From Musa acuminata AAA Group (taxonomy: Eukaryota; Streptophyta; Magnoliopsida; Zingiberales; Musaceae): a stretch of DNA of 64,000 nt. Where the stretch lies: the NCBI RefSeq assembly GCF_036884655.1, contig NC_088327.1, positions 17,183,501 to 17,247,500 of the forward strand, read 5' to 3'. Positions within the stretch are counted from its first letter, which is position 1. Every line of letters begins with the position of its first letter. Below the pieces are notes generated by a model. It was given only the letters and a program-made list of their open reading frames with translations. It was not told the origin of the DNA and did no database searches. Of the stretch, positions 32,101 through 40,565 are shown piece by piece. The translations under genes and the position numbers were made by a program.

Positions 32101-34869
32101 CTTGGTCGACGTATCTGTGTTGGACACGGATACAATTGGACATGTGTCCAACATGTGTGTTTTTATTTATTTATTCTTTTTTATTTGGGACATGGTGTAT
32201 TCGTGTCGGACGCTTCTCCTGTGCCGTCCCCCCTTGCATAGCACTCGTGTGCAATTGTGTGGGCTTCACGTGATGGCGGGGGATGCATGGAATTGAGGGA
32301 AATTGAGCCCACCTGCATCTATCGTCCATGGGAAGGTTGAAGCTACTGTTGCACACACCACGACCCGCCGGCAACCTCACCCCAATTGGCGACTTCACCA
32401 GCACCCACGCATGACGCGTGGTCGTGCCTTCGGTGACCTAACCCTTGTCGATGACTTTAGCAACACCCATCACATGACCCATGTGATCATGCCCTCGATG
32501 ACCTCACCCACATTGACGACTTCACTAGCACCCATCGCACGACCCGTGCGGTCGTGCCTTTGGCCACCCTCACTGGCAACTCCACAAGCACCTGCATGGC
32601 TGTGCCCTCGACGATTCGTCAGCGACCTCATGCCCGTCGGCGACTTCACCAGCACCCATCGTGCGATCCTGTGTGGTTGCGCCCTCGGCGGCCTCACTTA
32701 TATGCAAACAGTAGATCCATGACCTTGACCGCAGAAAGCCTTCTCAGGGCTTTCTGTTTCTTTTTAGTATTCCCTAAATTACAATGCCACGTAACTATAT
32801 TGATGGTAAATTACGTTATTATTTCTTATTGGTAATTAGTCATGTATCAAATTTATAACAGAAGTAAGTTATGTGGATATATATGCTAGGAATTTATTAA
32901 AAAGTACCAAATGTACTATAAATTTTAAATATAAATATTATAAAGCATATTAATCAAATTATATATGTATATATACACACACACACGTGTCCTCATTGTG
33001 TTCATATCATAATTTTTTAAAAATTGATGTGTTGTTGTGTCCTGTGTCTATGTCTGTGCTTAGTACACGACTCTAGACACTTCCTCTGCATTTTGTCTAT
33101 CTTACCATTTTATGGTGTGCAAGATCATTAGATACTGCTTTGGGTTAACTTCTGCTGGATCAGGAACTGTTACCCTTTAACTTACAGGCGTCTGACAAAC
33201 TTTCGTCAGTTCCAATAGATCTTGAACATATTTATTAGGTTACTTCAGGTTGCTACCAGGTTTGAGCCCTTTCTGGGAAATTTTTTTGTTCAGTCCCTCT
33301 ATCCTAGGACCAAAACTGATTGAATTTATTTTTATTGATTAAATAGATTCTTCAGTTGAACAGTTTGGAATTAAACCAAACTGGTAACTTGTTGTTTGAA
33401 ACATTTCCATCCTGGTCATCCTCTTATCTGTTTTTTATTATGTCTGTACATTTTTATGTCTCATGTCGATCTATGACTCTTAGCTTGGTACAAAATGAAG
33501 AACCAGTTTCTGTGAAATTACTGTTGTATCTAATGATGGTTGAACTTTTGGCAGGTATGGTTTTGTTCTTCGTATTGTCTTATTGCTGGTCTTGGCGTGG
33601 ATGACACTTTTGCTTTTCAATTCTGCAATGATCGTCCTGCCTGTCTCCCTTGGGCGTGCACTCTTTAATGCTATTCCTAGGCTTCCAATTACTCATGGTT
33701 TCAAGTGCAATGGTAAAATGATCATATTCCTCTATCCTTGGAGATCTAATGGTACTTCTGAATTTTCTAGAAATTGACAATGTTTTGCTTGTCAGATCTC
33801 TTTGCTTTCAGTATTGGGTGTTACATCATCTGGATTGTTGTAGCTGGAACAAGGTATTCAGTTGATTATATCAAAACCCATAGAGTACATGTTTTGGTAT
33901 TGCAGATATGGAAATGGTGTGCAATTATACTGAAGAGCTCTGCCCTCTTGTCAATATGGGTGGGTAAATGTTATTCCAAGTGTTTCTTTCACTGTTTCTG
34001 TGGACTCTGTGTCTTTCCCTGACTGGCTTTTGTTTATGTAGATCTTTATCATCCCAGTGCTTATTGGCCTCTTGTTTGAGCTTCTGGTGATTGTGCCACT
34101 GAGGGTGCCTGTGGATGAAAGCCCAGTTTTTCTCCTGTATCAGGACTGGGCTTTAGGCCTTATATTCCTGAAGATCTGGACTCGCTTGGTATAGCCAAAC
34201 TTTATATTTCTCACTTACGACATGCATTACATGTAAACCTGATAAACTTGGATTTTTTTTTTTCATCTATACGATGCTTGATTGGTGCAACATTAGTAAT
34301 TAGGATTTAATGATTACTAATCTTGAGCATTCTTACTAGTAGAACTGAGCTTTATGTTGTAACAGGTGATTTTAGATCAGATGGCACCACTAGTTGATGA
34401 GAACTGGCGCAGGAAGTTTGAAAGATTAAGAGAGGATGGCTTCTCACGCTTGAGGGGACTCTGGGTGCTGCGTGAGATTATGATTCCAATCATCTCAAAA
34501 CTGCTGACCGCACTCTGCATCCCCTATGTGTTCGCAAAAGGCATCTTCCCTGTCTTTGGCTATTCATTGATAGTAAACTCTGCGGTGTACCGGTTTGCCT
34601 GGCTGGGCTGCTGCCTCTTCAGTTTGTTGTGCTTCTGTGCCAAGAGGTTCCATGTCTGGTTCACCAATCTTCACAATTCCATCAGGGATGACAGATACCT
34701 CATTGGGCGTAGGTTGCATAACTATGGGGAGGAGATCACAAATGAACCAGAGACCTGGTCCCATGTCCAAGACTTGAACTCTGCTGATAATAATTTAATT
34801 CACCACGAACAAGAAGCTGAGATTGGACTGAGGTTCAGACATGCTAATCAGCGCCCTAATCGACAATAG
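14700..34869 (+). CDS. SUD1: SUD1/CER9-type ER membrane E3 ubiquitin ligase (Doa10/MARCH6 family), nine exons
   Basis: Joining 14700-15026, 23178-23870, 27269-28048, 28139-28350, 28456-28830, 33555-33712, 33796-33959, 34042-34188 and 34366-34869 gives one frame of 1119 codons and a TAG stop. All eight introns are GT-AG. The N-terminus has a RING-CH zinc domain (C65, C68, C82, C84, H92, C95, C108, C111). Many hydrophobic segments follow, with the conserved TD region around 577-680 ([21 protein letters not shown]) and a C-terminal element [14 protein letters not shown] at 1060-1073 containing the Asn conserved in Doa10 proteins. The family ubiquitinates ER and soluble degron substrates. In Arabidopsis, SUD1/CER9 affects sterol synthesis (HMGR activity), cuticle lipids and ABA responses. 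The length is close to the roughly 1,108 residues of the Arabidopsis protein. Transposons occupy introns 1 and 2, but the coding sequence is intact. Confidence 0.95.
15027..16034 (+). other. SUD1 intron 1, left native part
   Basis: This is non-coding AT-rich sequence between the exon 1 donor and the gypsy insertion. I recognise no element or gene in it. The last five bases, CGTAT (16030-16034), are the target duplication. Confidence 0.8.
16035..16431 (-). repeat. 3' LTR of gypsy element G1
   Basis: It starts TGTTAAAACCCTAGC and ends GAGTCCTAACA, with minus-strand TATA-like CCCTATAAATAG near 16190-16200. On its right lies the polypurine tract (minus strand TGATTTGAAGAAGGCGGGTC, 16432-16451). 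Confidence 0.9.
16222..16272. repeat. perfect 24-bp-arm hairpin inside the G1 3' LTR
   Basis: Arms 16222-16245 and 16249-16272 are exact reverse complements around CCT. The 5' LTR of the same element and the LTR at 46323 lack this structure, so it arose after or during the last transposition. Confidence 0.9.
17207..17542. mobile_element. 336-bp fold-back element with 83-bp inverted arms, TSD GTCGG
   Basis: The arms 17207-17289 and 17460-17542 are reverse complements with a single mismatch. The ends are TGACACGGGAGTG and CACTCCCGTGTCA. GTCGG flanks it on both sides (17202-17206, 17543-17547). The related gypsy copy at 46972-46990 shows the uninterrupted site (GGCCGTCAATTTGTGG). A 5-bp duplication and TG/CA ends are the signature of LTR-retrotransposon integrase, but the repeats here are inverted rather than direct. 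The body carries a gypsy protease fragment. It does not match the 8-bp (hAT), 9-11-bp (Mutator), 3-bp (PIF/CACTA) or TA (mariner) duplication classes. Confidence 0.9.
17217..17528 (+). pseudogene. open frame in the fold-back element with a captured gypsy protease fragment
   Basis: The 103-codon frame runs through almost the entire fold-back. Residues about 38-80 resemble the N-terminal half of a retroviral-type aspartic protease from a gypsy lineage other than G1: a [11 protein letters not shown] approach, then [13 protein letters not shown] (active-site DSGS), then a [12 protein letters not shown] block. The protease is cut off after WLQK, which lies inside the right arm, so it cannot be an enzyme. 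Translation in the plant is unproven. Confidence 0.6.
18230..19560 (-). pseudogene. G1 reverse transcriptase and RNase H
   Basis: Minus-strand pieces include the RT N-part ([21 protein letters not shown]), the YHQIRM block, the catalytic FFDDILIYS (Asp pair at 19022-19027), the thumb [16 protein letters not shown], and the RNase H start [19 protein letters not shown] (18443-18628). A local duplication or frameshift near 19085-19165 disrupts the palm, and the RNase H is broken by stops. The piece at 19120-19596 overlaps the protease piece in another frame. Confidence 0.85.
19532..20272 (-). pseudogene. G1 protease and gag zinc knuckle
   Basis: The protease frame 19532-20110 contains [12 protein letters not shown], where the catalytic Asp of DTGS has become Asn. 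It continues through the [16 protein letters not shown] block. Immediately upstream on the minus strand (20110-20272) is a gag tail with knuckle [16 protein letters not shown] and an acidic stretch. A hAT-like insertion (20273-20974) separates this from the next few gag codons (20983-21075). Confidence 0.8.
20273..20974. mobile_element. hAT-like non-autonomous element, copy 1, TSD CCCTTTGC
   Basis: The 702-bp insert starts CAATGATTTAAAAAG and ends CTTTTTAAATCACTG (imperfect inverted ends), between 8-bp CCCTTTGC duplications (20265-20272, 20975-20982). The 8-bp duplication and CAGTG-type ends fit the hAT superfamily. Inside are GCGCTCGGGCGAGGCG-rich subterminal blocks, a GCTGCCGCTCCCGCT-type trinucleotide-rich array (20470-20700), and an AT-rich tail. 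It encodes no transposase. The open frames rich in Leu/Pro/Ser/Arg come from the array. Confidence 0.9.
21105..21480. repeat. two tandem units of about 185 bp in the G1 leader
   Basis: 21105-21290 and 21291-21480 align by eye (GCAGTTTGGACGTAAAAG versus GCAGTTTAGACGTAAAAG and onward). They lie between the gag stub and the primer-binding site, so they are in the untranslated leader of G1. Confidence 0.85.
21534..21899. repeat. second tandem pair, units of about 183 bp, in the G1 leader
   Basis: Both units begin GATTTTTGAATAAGGATAAC (about 21536 and 21717) and end GGGCTGATGGATGGCTG. They are distinct from the 185-bp pair just to the left. Confidence 0.85.
21930..21941 (-). promoter_or_regulatory. 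primer-binding site of G1
   Basis: The minus strand reads TGGTATTAGAGC, two bases from the 5' LTR, complementary to initiator methionine tRNA with one change from the TGGTATCAGAGC seen in other elements. Confidence 0.85.
21944..22319 (-). repeat. 5' LTR of gypsy element G1
   Basis: Starts TGTTAAAACCCTAGC, ends GAGTCCTAACA, 376 bp, followed by the CGTAT target duplication. The length difference from the 3' LTR is largely the 24-bp-arm hairpin region. Confidence 0.9.
22320..23177 (+). other. SUD1 intron 1, right native part
   Basis: Non-coding sequence runs from the target duplication to the acceptor TTATGCTTGCAG. I see no element or gene here. Confidence 0.8.
23178..23870 (+). CDS. SUD1: SUD1 exon 2: end of RING, first membrane segments, acidic linker
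   Basis: Codons 110-340, phase 0 on both sides. It opens with [17 protein letters not shown], supplying the last zinc ligand. Hydrophobic segments follow ([18 protein letters not shown]; a second in the [14 protein letters not shown] region). A Gly/Asp/Arg-rich cytosolic linker and a short amphipathic stretch ([18 protein letters not shown]) come next. The donor is ACT|GTAAGT. Confidence 0.95.
23871..24162 (+). other. SUD1 intron 2, left native part
   Basis: AT-rich non-coding sequence ends in the 8-bp target duplication ACTACACG (24155-24162). Confidence 0.8.
24163..25016. mobile_element. hAT-like non-autonomous element, copy 2, TSD ACTACACG
   Basis: The 854-bp insert begins CAGTGATTGAAAAAG and ends CTTTTTAAATCACTG, between perfect 8-bp ACTACACG copies (24155-24162, 25017-25024). 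Its layout matches copy 1: GC-rich subterminal blocks, a GGTTCGGTTGGTTTG block, a GCTGCTCGCCGTTGTC-type array (24440-24760) and an AT-rich tail. No transposase is present. The ends are better preserved than in copy 1. Confidence 0.92.
25025..27268 (+). other. SUD1 intron 2, right native part
   Basis: No coding similarity is seen. The stretch contains a compound microsatellite at 26138-26203 and ends with acceptor TGTTGACAG before exon 3. Confidence 0.8.
26138..26203. repeat. compound microsatellite (TA)n(CA)nTATG(TG)n(CG)n
   Basis: An ACACACACACATATGTGTGTGTGT core is its own reverse complement, flanked by (TA)n and (CG)n. Confidence 0.95.
27269..28048 (+). CDS. SUD1: SUD1 exon 3: membrane segments and start of the TD region
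   Basis: Codons 341-600, phase 0. Hydrophobic segments include [20 protein letters not shown], a [18 protein letters not shown] block, and [19 protein letters not shown]. It ends in [21 protein letters not shown], the beginning of the TD region shared with MARCH6. The donor is GGG|GTAAGC. Confidence 0.95.
28139..28350 (+). CDS. SUD1: SUD1 exon 4: core of the TD region
   Basis: Starts [20 protein letters not shown] after a 90-bp intron and ends in phase 2 at ATCAC|GTACGT. It includes the [19 protein letters not shown] segment. Confidence 0.95.
28456..28830 (+). CDS. SUD1: SUD1 exon 5: cytosolic region after TD
   Basis: Acceptor ATGCAG|T completes the codon from exon 4, giving [20 protein letters not shown]. 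The rest is a polar, acidic loop ([17 protein letters not shown]). It ends GA|GTAAGT, phase 2. Confidence 0.95.
28831..33554 (+). other. SUD1 intron 5 (4,724 bp)
   Basis: Mostly AT-rich non-coding sequence. A GC-rich block at about 32040-32720 stands out, with a minisatellite at 32370-32700, and is probably an unclassified repeat. A (TA)/(CA) run lies at 32960-32990. I recognise no retrotransposon or gene in the rest. Confidence 0.8.
32370..32700. repeat. degenerate minisatellite of about 65-85 bp units with hairpin core
   Basis: Four to five units share GGCGACTTCACCAGCACCCA followed by a self-complementary core such as CACGACCCGTGCGGTCGTG and CCTCGGCGACCTCA. The core hairpin is kept although the bases vary between units (for example CATGACCCATGTGATCATG). 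Confidence 0.7.
33555..33712 (+). CDS. SUD1: SUD1 exon 6
   Basis: Completes a Glu codon with exon 5, then [20 protein letters not shown] and a conserved [14 protein letters not shown] block (here [10 protein letters not shown]). The donor AATG|GTAAAA is in phase 1. Confidence 0.93.
33796..33959 (+). CDS. SUD1: SUD1 exon 7
   Basis: Acceptor TTGTCAG|AT completes an Asp codon, giving [18 protein letters not shown]. It ends ALLSIW|GTGGGT in phase 0. Reading on through the donor would give a short wrong tail. Confidence 0.92.
34042..34188 (+). CDS. SUD1: SUD1 exon 8
   Basis: Forty-nine codons, [20 protein letters not shown] onward, ending LKIWTRL|GTATAG, phase 0. Confidence 0.93.
34366..34869 (+). 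CDS. SUD1: SUD1 exon 9: last membrane segments and C-terminal element
   Basis: Codons 953-1119 and stop. It contains membrane segments around [19 protein letters not shown] and [16 protein letters not shown], then [17 protein letters not shown], the conserved C-terminal element of Doa10 proteins required in yeast for degradation of some substrates. A polar tail follows. Confidence 0.95.
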   Translation: MILDQMAPLVDENWRRKFERLREDGFSRLRGLWVLREIMIPIISKLLTALCIPYVFAKGIFPVFGYSLIVNSAVYRFAWLGCCLFSLLCFCAKRFHVWFTNLHNSIRDDRYLIGRRLHNYGEEITNEPETWSHVQDLNSADNNLIHHEQEAEIGLRFRHANQRPNRQ

Positions 34870-35788
34870 AGACAAGCACTTGTATCTGGAAGATGCTTTG
34901 AAACACTCTGCTGCTGATTCTAGCATTTGTCAAGTTGATAATACTAAATGGTGTTTTGACAGTTTAGGACAAAGAGTGTCGACTTGTTCCCTGTTTATCG
35001 AGATCATGAGAAAGAAAATTATTCTGAACTCTGTAGTTAGGGGCTTTATCGAGTCAAATTGCATGTAATGCTGTTGTAAATGTATGTAGGGTCTTCGGCC
35101 TGGTATTGTGGGTTCTTTAAGTAAAACTGTAGCTTGAATTCTCTTTGGGTGACATGTTTCCCTTTGAATTAGCTTACCCATTTTTAGTTTTCCCTATTAA
35201 TTGAATTTGTTCTAGATAGATGAAGACCAATCTTCCTATCAATGGGTTGTGATCTAGCTTTACTTGATCCAGATACAGATTGCATGAATAATAGCTCTGA
35301 CCATCGTTTGTGAGACGCGATTCTCTACCATCTATGTTTGACATCCCGCCTTCCATAGTTTTCATACTCCCATCTTCATGTTTGTGCAGGTTAGGAATAT
35401 AAAGAGCCTTGTAGCTTAGACAGGACACATGCATTAGCAAACTGTAACAAGAAAATTGACTATATTTTGTTGAAGATTGAAAAGTATACACCTACGGAAA
35501 TGGAGAAAAATAAATATAAGCATAAACTCATGTCCTCATTAGACCGAAGGTTTGCATAATTAATTACCTGAGCTGCAGCTTTGGTGTCTTTGATTGCATG
35601 GGAGGTACGAGAAAAAAAATACAAAGGAGAGAAAGAAATGAGATAACAGAGACTAAGGATTAGGCCGAGAAAGTACTAGAACCGTCCCATGGACTATCTA
35701 TAAAACGATAATTTCTTTAGCACGGTGTGTGTCGCGAATCGGATGATCGATTATTGTTGAGGGGCCACCGCATCGCTTCAGAAGAGAG
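34870..35788 (+). other. SUD1 3' flank and upstream region of the next gene
   Basis: 919 bp without a gene. The first few hundred bases are the likely SUD1 3' UTR; no textbook AATAAA site was fixed. The last 100 bp hold the probable core promoter of the gene at 35789. Confidence 0.6.
35699..35705 (+). promoter_or_regulatory. possible TATA box of the gene at 35789
   Basis: TATAAAA lies 84 bp before the start codon ATG at 35789, a plausible distance for a short leader. This rests on position and sequence only. Confidence 0.4.
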
Positions 35789-35989
35789 ATGGACGACATG
35801 GACACCGACGTCTCCGGCGACCGTCGGGGCGCCACAGCTGGGGGCGCCTCTGAGGTTTTCTCACCGCCACCGCTGCCGCCTACCGCTGTCGCCAACGGCG
35901 ACCTGAGTGCCCAGAACAACGCGTGGGGCCTTCTCTCTTTGGCCCGTCAACTTGTCGATCAGGGCAAACCTTCCCTTGCTCTCCAGGCG
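35789..35989 (+). CDS. unrecognised plant gene, exon 1
   Basis: 67 codons, GC-rich, starting MDDMDTDVSGDRRG, with a Pro-rich patch, then SAQNNAWGLLSLARQLVDQG, ending LALQA|GTGAGT in phase 0. The helical end joins in frame with 63711 (VLVAMRSGGGEQAVLETLQR), giving a continuous amphipathic helical region reminiscent of TPR-like helices. I cannot name the protein or give a function. The join is supported by matching phase, consensus splice sites, and chemistry of the joined helix. Confidence 0.8.
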
Positions 35990-38900
35990 GTGAGTTTCCG
36001 GAAAAGAGCGATCCTCTTTGGGCTATTTCATCAGCATTAAGTTTTTATTGGGATGTCCTAATTTTGTTTTGTTTTTTTTGGCTTTTTGGAATACATTCGA
36101 TGGACCGATGAATGGTTTTCTTTACCGAAATTCCTGACTTAGGTTAAGAAAAATTGAAAAAAACAATATTTCTTGTCTTTATTTATTTATTTCTTTTTGG
36201 GTTTTCTTGGTCTAAGGATCGCATGTCTTTTGAGGTCCAGGCCTTCTTGATAAGGGGGTAATAATGTTCCTATTTCTTTCCGTTCTTTTGTTTAAGATGC
36301 TCAGCTCATTTGTTTTGATGAATTGGGAATGAAACTTGTTCGCTTGTGTAGCCGAGCAGGAAGTATGTTTCGGACCAAACAGGTATTTGTTTAGGTCAAG
36401 AGTTCTTCTGCTCTCTCCTATTGTGTTATCGATCCCTGTAGCCGGGTTTCCGTCTTTTGCCTGTGTTAGGAATGGATTCTTGTGGTTACGTTATCTCTTT
36501 GTTTTGTAATCCGAAACAATGTGGTAACAAAAAATCGCATTGTATAGGTATGAAGGAATTCGATCATGAGAATAAAGGTGAAAGGCATGTGGTAACAAAT
36601 TAATCCGTTTAGAAAGAAGCCCACAGTTGTTATCTGATTTACACTGAACAGCTTAGATTCTTGATTGAAGCCCTTGAGTTGAACTTGTATTCTTGGTTTT
36701 TCATCAAAAATAATCCCAGATATGCTGTCTTCTTGCCCGTCATTCATATCTTGATATTGATATCAAGAAAATATATTACAAGCTGTAGAAAACCCACTCC
36801 TCTCAAGCTGTATTTCTTCCTTATACTCTTCCTTTCGTTTCTTTTCCTCCTTTCTTTTGTTGCTCCTTCCTTTTAAGTTTCCTCTTCTCTGAGACCTCCC
36901 TTGATAACCTTCTTTGCAAATGTTATTGAGTTACTCCACGCCAATCTCAACTAACTTATGTCTGTAGGATCTGAAAGAGCATCTTATTTATTATTTGACT
37001 GAAACCTTGGGTCTTAGAATAAAAAATAAGGATATGTCTTGCTCAAAACTTGCATTTGTGAAATCTGTTCTATCTTTTATGTGCTTTATAATCCTTCTAT
37101 CCATATCTTGATAGTCTGTGGTGAAATGGTTTGTCTAGGAAGCTATGGATCTTTGGTTGTTTAACATTGTGAATTATTTGCAATTCATGTACCTCGATCA
37201 TGTACGTGTATTCTTTTTTGCACCTATAACATTAGTTACAACTGGAAAAAGTTCTTTCCAAGTCCTTATGAAATGTTGAGGTGATTGTTCATGGGCTACC
37301 TTCCATTTGGTATATGAGTATAATTTTGATGTTTTCAACCTCTTCTTATGTTGCCTTAGGGATGATTCATTTCTTATCACTTTGACTTTGTTTATACAGA
37401 TTCATCTTGCTTTTATATTCTGTTAATCAAGGTTCACTGGTAACTTCTGCTTTTGATCTGCTCTTTTTTAAGTTTTGCAGAATTTTTTAATGGCTAATTC
37501 TTGTGATTAAGAATTTTTTAAGTTTTTACATCTTTGGTAATTGAGGATCTTGGATTTTTCATTGATCATACGTAGATTTTTCGATCGAATTTATGTGGAC
37601 CATGATTACATGGCAAAGATGTTCTCCTTATGGCTGCTTGACAACCAAAAGCCAAAGGGCATATAACAAACTCTCTTACTCATCCAATAAATTGTCAAAA
37701 ACACTAAAAAGTGCTTTGGTGTACACTCAACTCTAATATTTGAGATTAGGAAAACTTATTGTTCATACAGGTTATGCTTATCAAGTATAGGCATCACCTT
37801 GTCAATGACGCAGACATAATTTTCCAGAAAGCCTTTCTCCATATCCATGTGGTTTCTAGTTAGAACTTAGAAGGACCATCAAACAGGTTAATAGAGCGGT
37901 ATATGTAACAGTCACCATAAGTGTTGCCTATTGAATAGATAACCCCTAAACTCAATAATGAAGCTACATTTCTTAGACCTCAACGTCTTTGAAGTTTTAA
38001 AGAAGTTTAACAGCTTTACCTTATGTCTGCATACTAGATTGCATATGGTGTTGCACCAAGTGTAGTTCATCAGAAAATGCAGGAATAGTCATGTTTGAGT
38101 GGGAGACAACGTATATTATTCTTGAGAATTTATGTGTGTTGATCACTTTGAGTCAAAATTTACAATATAGTTGTAACTTGTAAGGTCATTTATGCTTTAC
38201 AGAAAACTGTGTTTTACAATTACGACCAGTGGAATCAGAAGAGGCGAAGAAAATAACTTTAAGAAATTATAAAACAATGTCTAGAAATCAGAAACATTAA
38301 AAAATAGATGAAAACAATTTTCTAAAATATTCTTATTCTAAATTTTCATAAAAATATGTAGAAAACCAATAAAATCATAAAAAAGATAATAATGAAAGGT
38401 AATATAGAATATTTTAATTTGAAAACAAATGTTAGTTGTACCATACAGAGAAATTACTATAGTGAATAGCTATTATATATGTCTTACAAAAAACTTATAG
38501 CATATCTATTTGCAGCTTTGAAAATAGAGTTACACACTATTATGTCCCTGATCTTCTCTAATTAACATGTCAGTGAAGTGTTGAAAAATGAAAGACAAAA
38601 AAATTATTCGGAGAGAGTTTCACGAGTAACCATGATAAGACATCTCTCTTTTATGTGAGTGCACCTCTATTCCAATAAAGAGCTAAGAACCATTCTTCCT
38701 TTCCTCTTTATCTTGCATGTTGGTGGGGACAAACATTGCAACAGTAGTAGTTTACAGCATATGCAATAGTTTTGTAACTACAATAACAGTAGTGACTCCT
38801 ATTTTCCGTAATTATAGTCTCAATTTTTTTTCGTCTTTCTTCCTCTACTTCCTTCTTCTTCGGCTTCTTTTCTTATGATTGCCAACTATGGCAACCATCA

Positions 38901-39472
38901 ACATATTTCTGCTTCTCACATATCTTCCTTTCTTTGGGCTATCAAAATTGACTAGGATTAGCCAAAATTTGGCCAACCATGGTTGATGTTGATGAGTTCA
39001 AACCAACACTAATCAATTTCTGGTGATAAGAAAACCAACGTATTTCTTCCTCTGCTTCCCTCTTCTTCGACTTCTCCTATGATTGCCAACTATGGCAACC
39101 ATCAACATATTTCTGCTTCTCACATATCTTCCCTTCTTTGGGCTATCAAAATTGACTAGGGTCAGCCAAAATTTGGCCAACCATGGTTGATGTTGATGAG
39201 TTCAAACCAACGTGAATCAATTTCTGGTGATAAGAAAAACCAACATATTTCTTCCTCTGCTTCCCTCTTCTTCGGCTTCTTCTCCTATGATTGCCAACTA
39301 GGGCAACCATCAACATATTTTTGCTTCTCACATATCTTCCTTTCTTTGGGATATCAAAATTGACTAGGATTAGCCAAAATTTGGCCAACCATGGTTGATG
39401 TTGATGAGTTCAAACCAACGTCAATCAATTTCTGGTGATAAGATCAAGAAATTGGTCAATTAGCCTTGGTTG
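35990..39472 (+). other. native left part of the giant intron
   Basis: AT-rich non-coding sequence with no recognised element up to the three-unit tandem repeat at 38832-39447. It ends with the target duplication GGTTG (39468-39472). Confidence 0.75.
38832..39447. repeat. three tandem units of about 205 bp
   Basis: Units start near 38832, 39039 and 39244. All contain ATGATTGCCAACTA, GCCAAAATTTGGCC and CAACCATGGTTG, the last two being palindromes. The array ends about 25 bp before the retrotransposon insertion. Confidence 0.9.
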
Positions 39473-39709
39473 TGTTAGGATCCCTTTATTTTCTGAGCTT
39501 CGAATAAATGTTTTATTGAGTTGGTTTAGTCTAGTAAGAGTCTTGGTGGATGTATTTGTTTCTTTTCGGCAAGCAATGAAATATTATTCAGTCTTTTGAC
39601 AAACCTTAGGAGGTCGATCCCCTCGAAGTGATCAAGGAGGTCGATTCCTTCGAAGTGATCATCCCCTTTTCTCCCCTTTCTTCTATGATAAAACTCTAGG
39701 GTCTTATCA
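39473..39709 (+). repeat. 5' LTR of element A
   Basis: 237 bp. It lacks about 50 bp present in the 3' LTR, including the TATA-like CTATAAATAG seen at 61429-61440, so this LTR has probably lost its promoter. Confidence 0.88.
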
Positions 39710-39711
39710 TT

Positions 39712-39723
39712 TGGTATCAGAGC
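39712..39723 (+). promoter_or_regulatory. primer-binding site of element A
   Basis: TGGTATCAGAGC, the usual initiator methionine tRNA complement, lies two bases after the LTR. Confidence 0.9.
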
Positions 39724-40118
39724 AGCGATCCTCGGTGTTCTCGCTGCAATTTCTCACAACACTTCGTCGTAGCTATCATCATCTCAAAACAAAAAAAAGA
39801 GGGAAAAAGGGTGAAGCCGGCAGCCACATCCTTCTTGAGCGAGAAAGGGCCCCTTCTTCCGGCCAGCGACCATTGCCGCCGTTGCTTCTCGGCTAGTGAC
39901 CCATCCCCCTTGTTGCGTCGTAACCGCCCTCCAGTCGCGCATACCCCATCTTGCTCGAGCGAGAAAGGGCTGTCATCGCTGTTCCCGGCTAGCGGACCAC
40001 CCCCCTCATCGCTCCTAGCCTCGGCGATCCTTGGTTGCTCCCAACCCTCGGTGATGTTGCTTCCCAACCGCGCCACCATTGCTGCCTCTTGACCTCGGCA
40101 GGAACCTCCCCTCCTCGC
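39724..40118 (+). mobile_element. leader of element A, left piece
   Basis: GC- and pyrimidine-rich, with repeated phrases such as GGCCAGCGACCA and GACCTCGGCAGGAACC that recur at 44770-44856 and 58780-59200. It is interrupted at 40118 by element C. No coding frame is convincing. Confidence 0.7.
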
Positions 40119-40565
40119 TGACACGGACTTAGCTGGTTTTGCCTAAGTCGTGCGGCACCCTTGCGCGTCCGTCCGCAAAGGTCAGCCTCCCCGAAGCCTC
40201 CCATTGTCCCTTAGGACCAACAAAAGAGAGAACGGGTTAAAGAGAACGCCTCAAACGGGATCCACAAGCAAACATCTCCGAAAAACACTTCATAGACAAT
40301 GCAAATTACAAACAGACTATTACAAGCTCTGAACAGTGGCACAACAAAGGGTAAAATGGTCCATTACAGACCGAGAAGCTCTCGAGCGTGTCCACATGAC
40401 ACAATCTTTATTTACAAGCCTAAAGAGGCCACCAACCCAACTAAAATGGGACTATTAAGCCTTCGGCCGCCCCTTTACATTCTGTACAAGGCATGAACAT
40501 GCCAAAAGACACGGACATACATAAGCATTACATCAAACACCTTGTTTAGAAGTTTGTCCGTGACA
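40119..40565 (-). repeat. 3' LTR of element C
   Basis: Starts TGACACGGACTTAGC, ends GTTTGTCCGTGACA. Nearly identical to 44242-44688. Confidence 0.92.

Noticed and set aside
39717..40204. Open frames of 90-135 residues in the GC-rich leader of element A, also 52376-53125 and 58703-59626
   Set aside because: Leader sequence with open frames on both strands; none matches retroviral domains, and the A and B leaders do not conserve any one frame.
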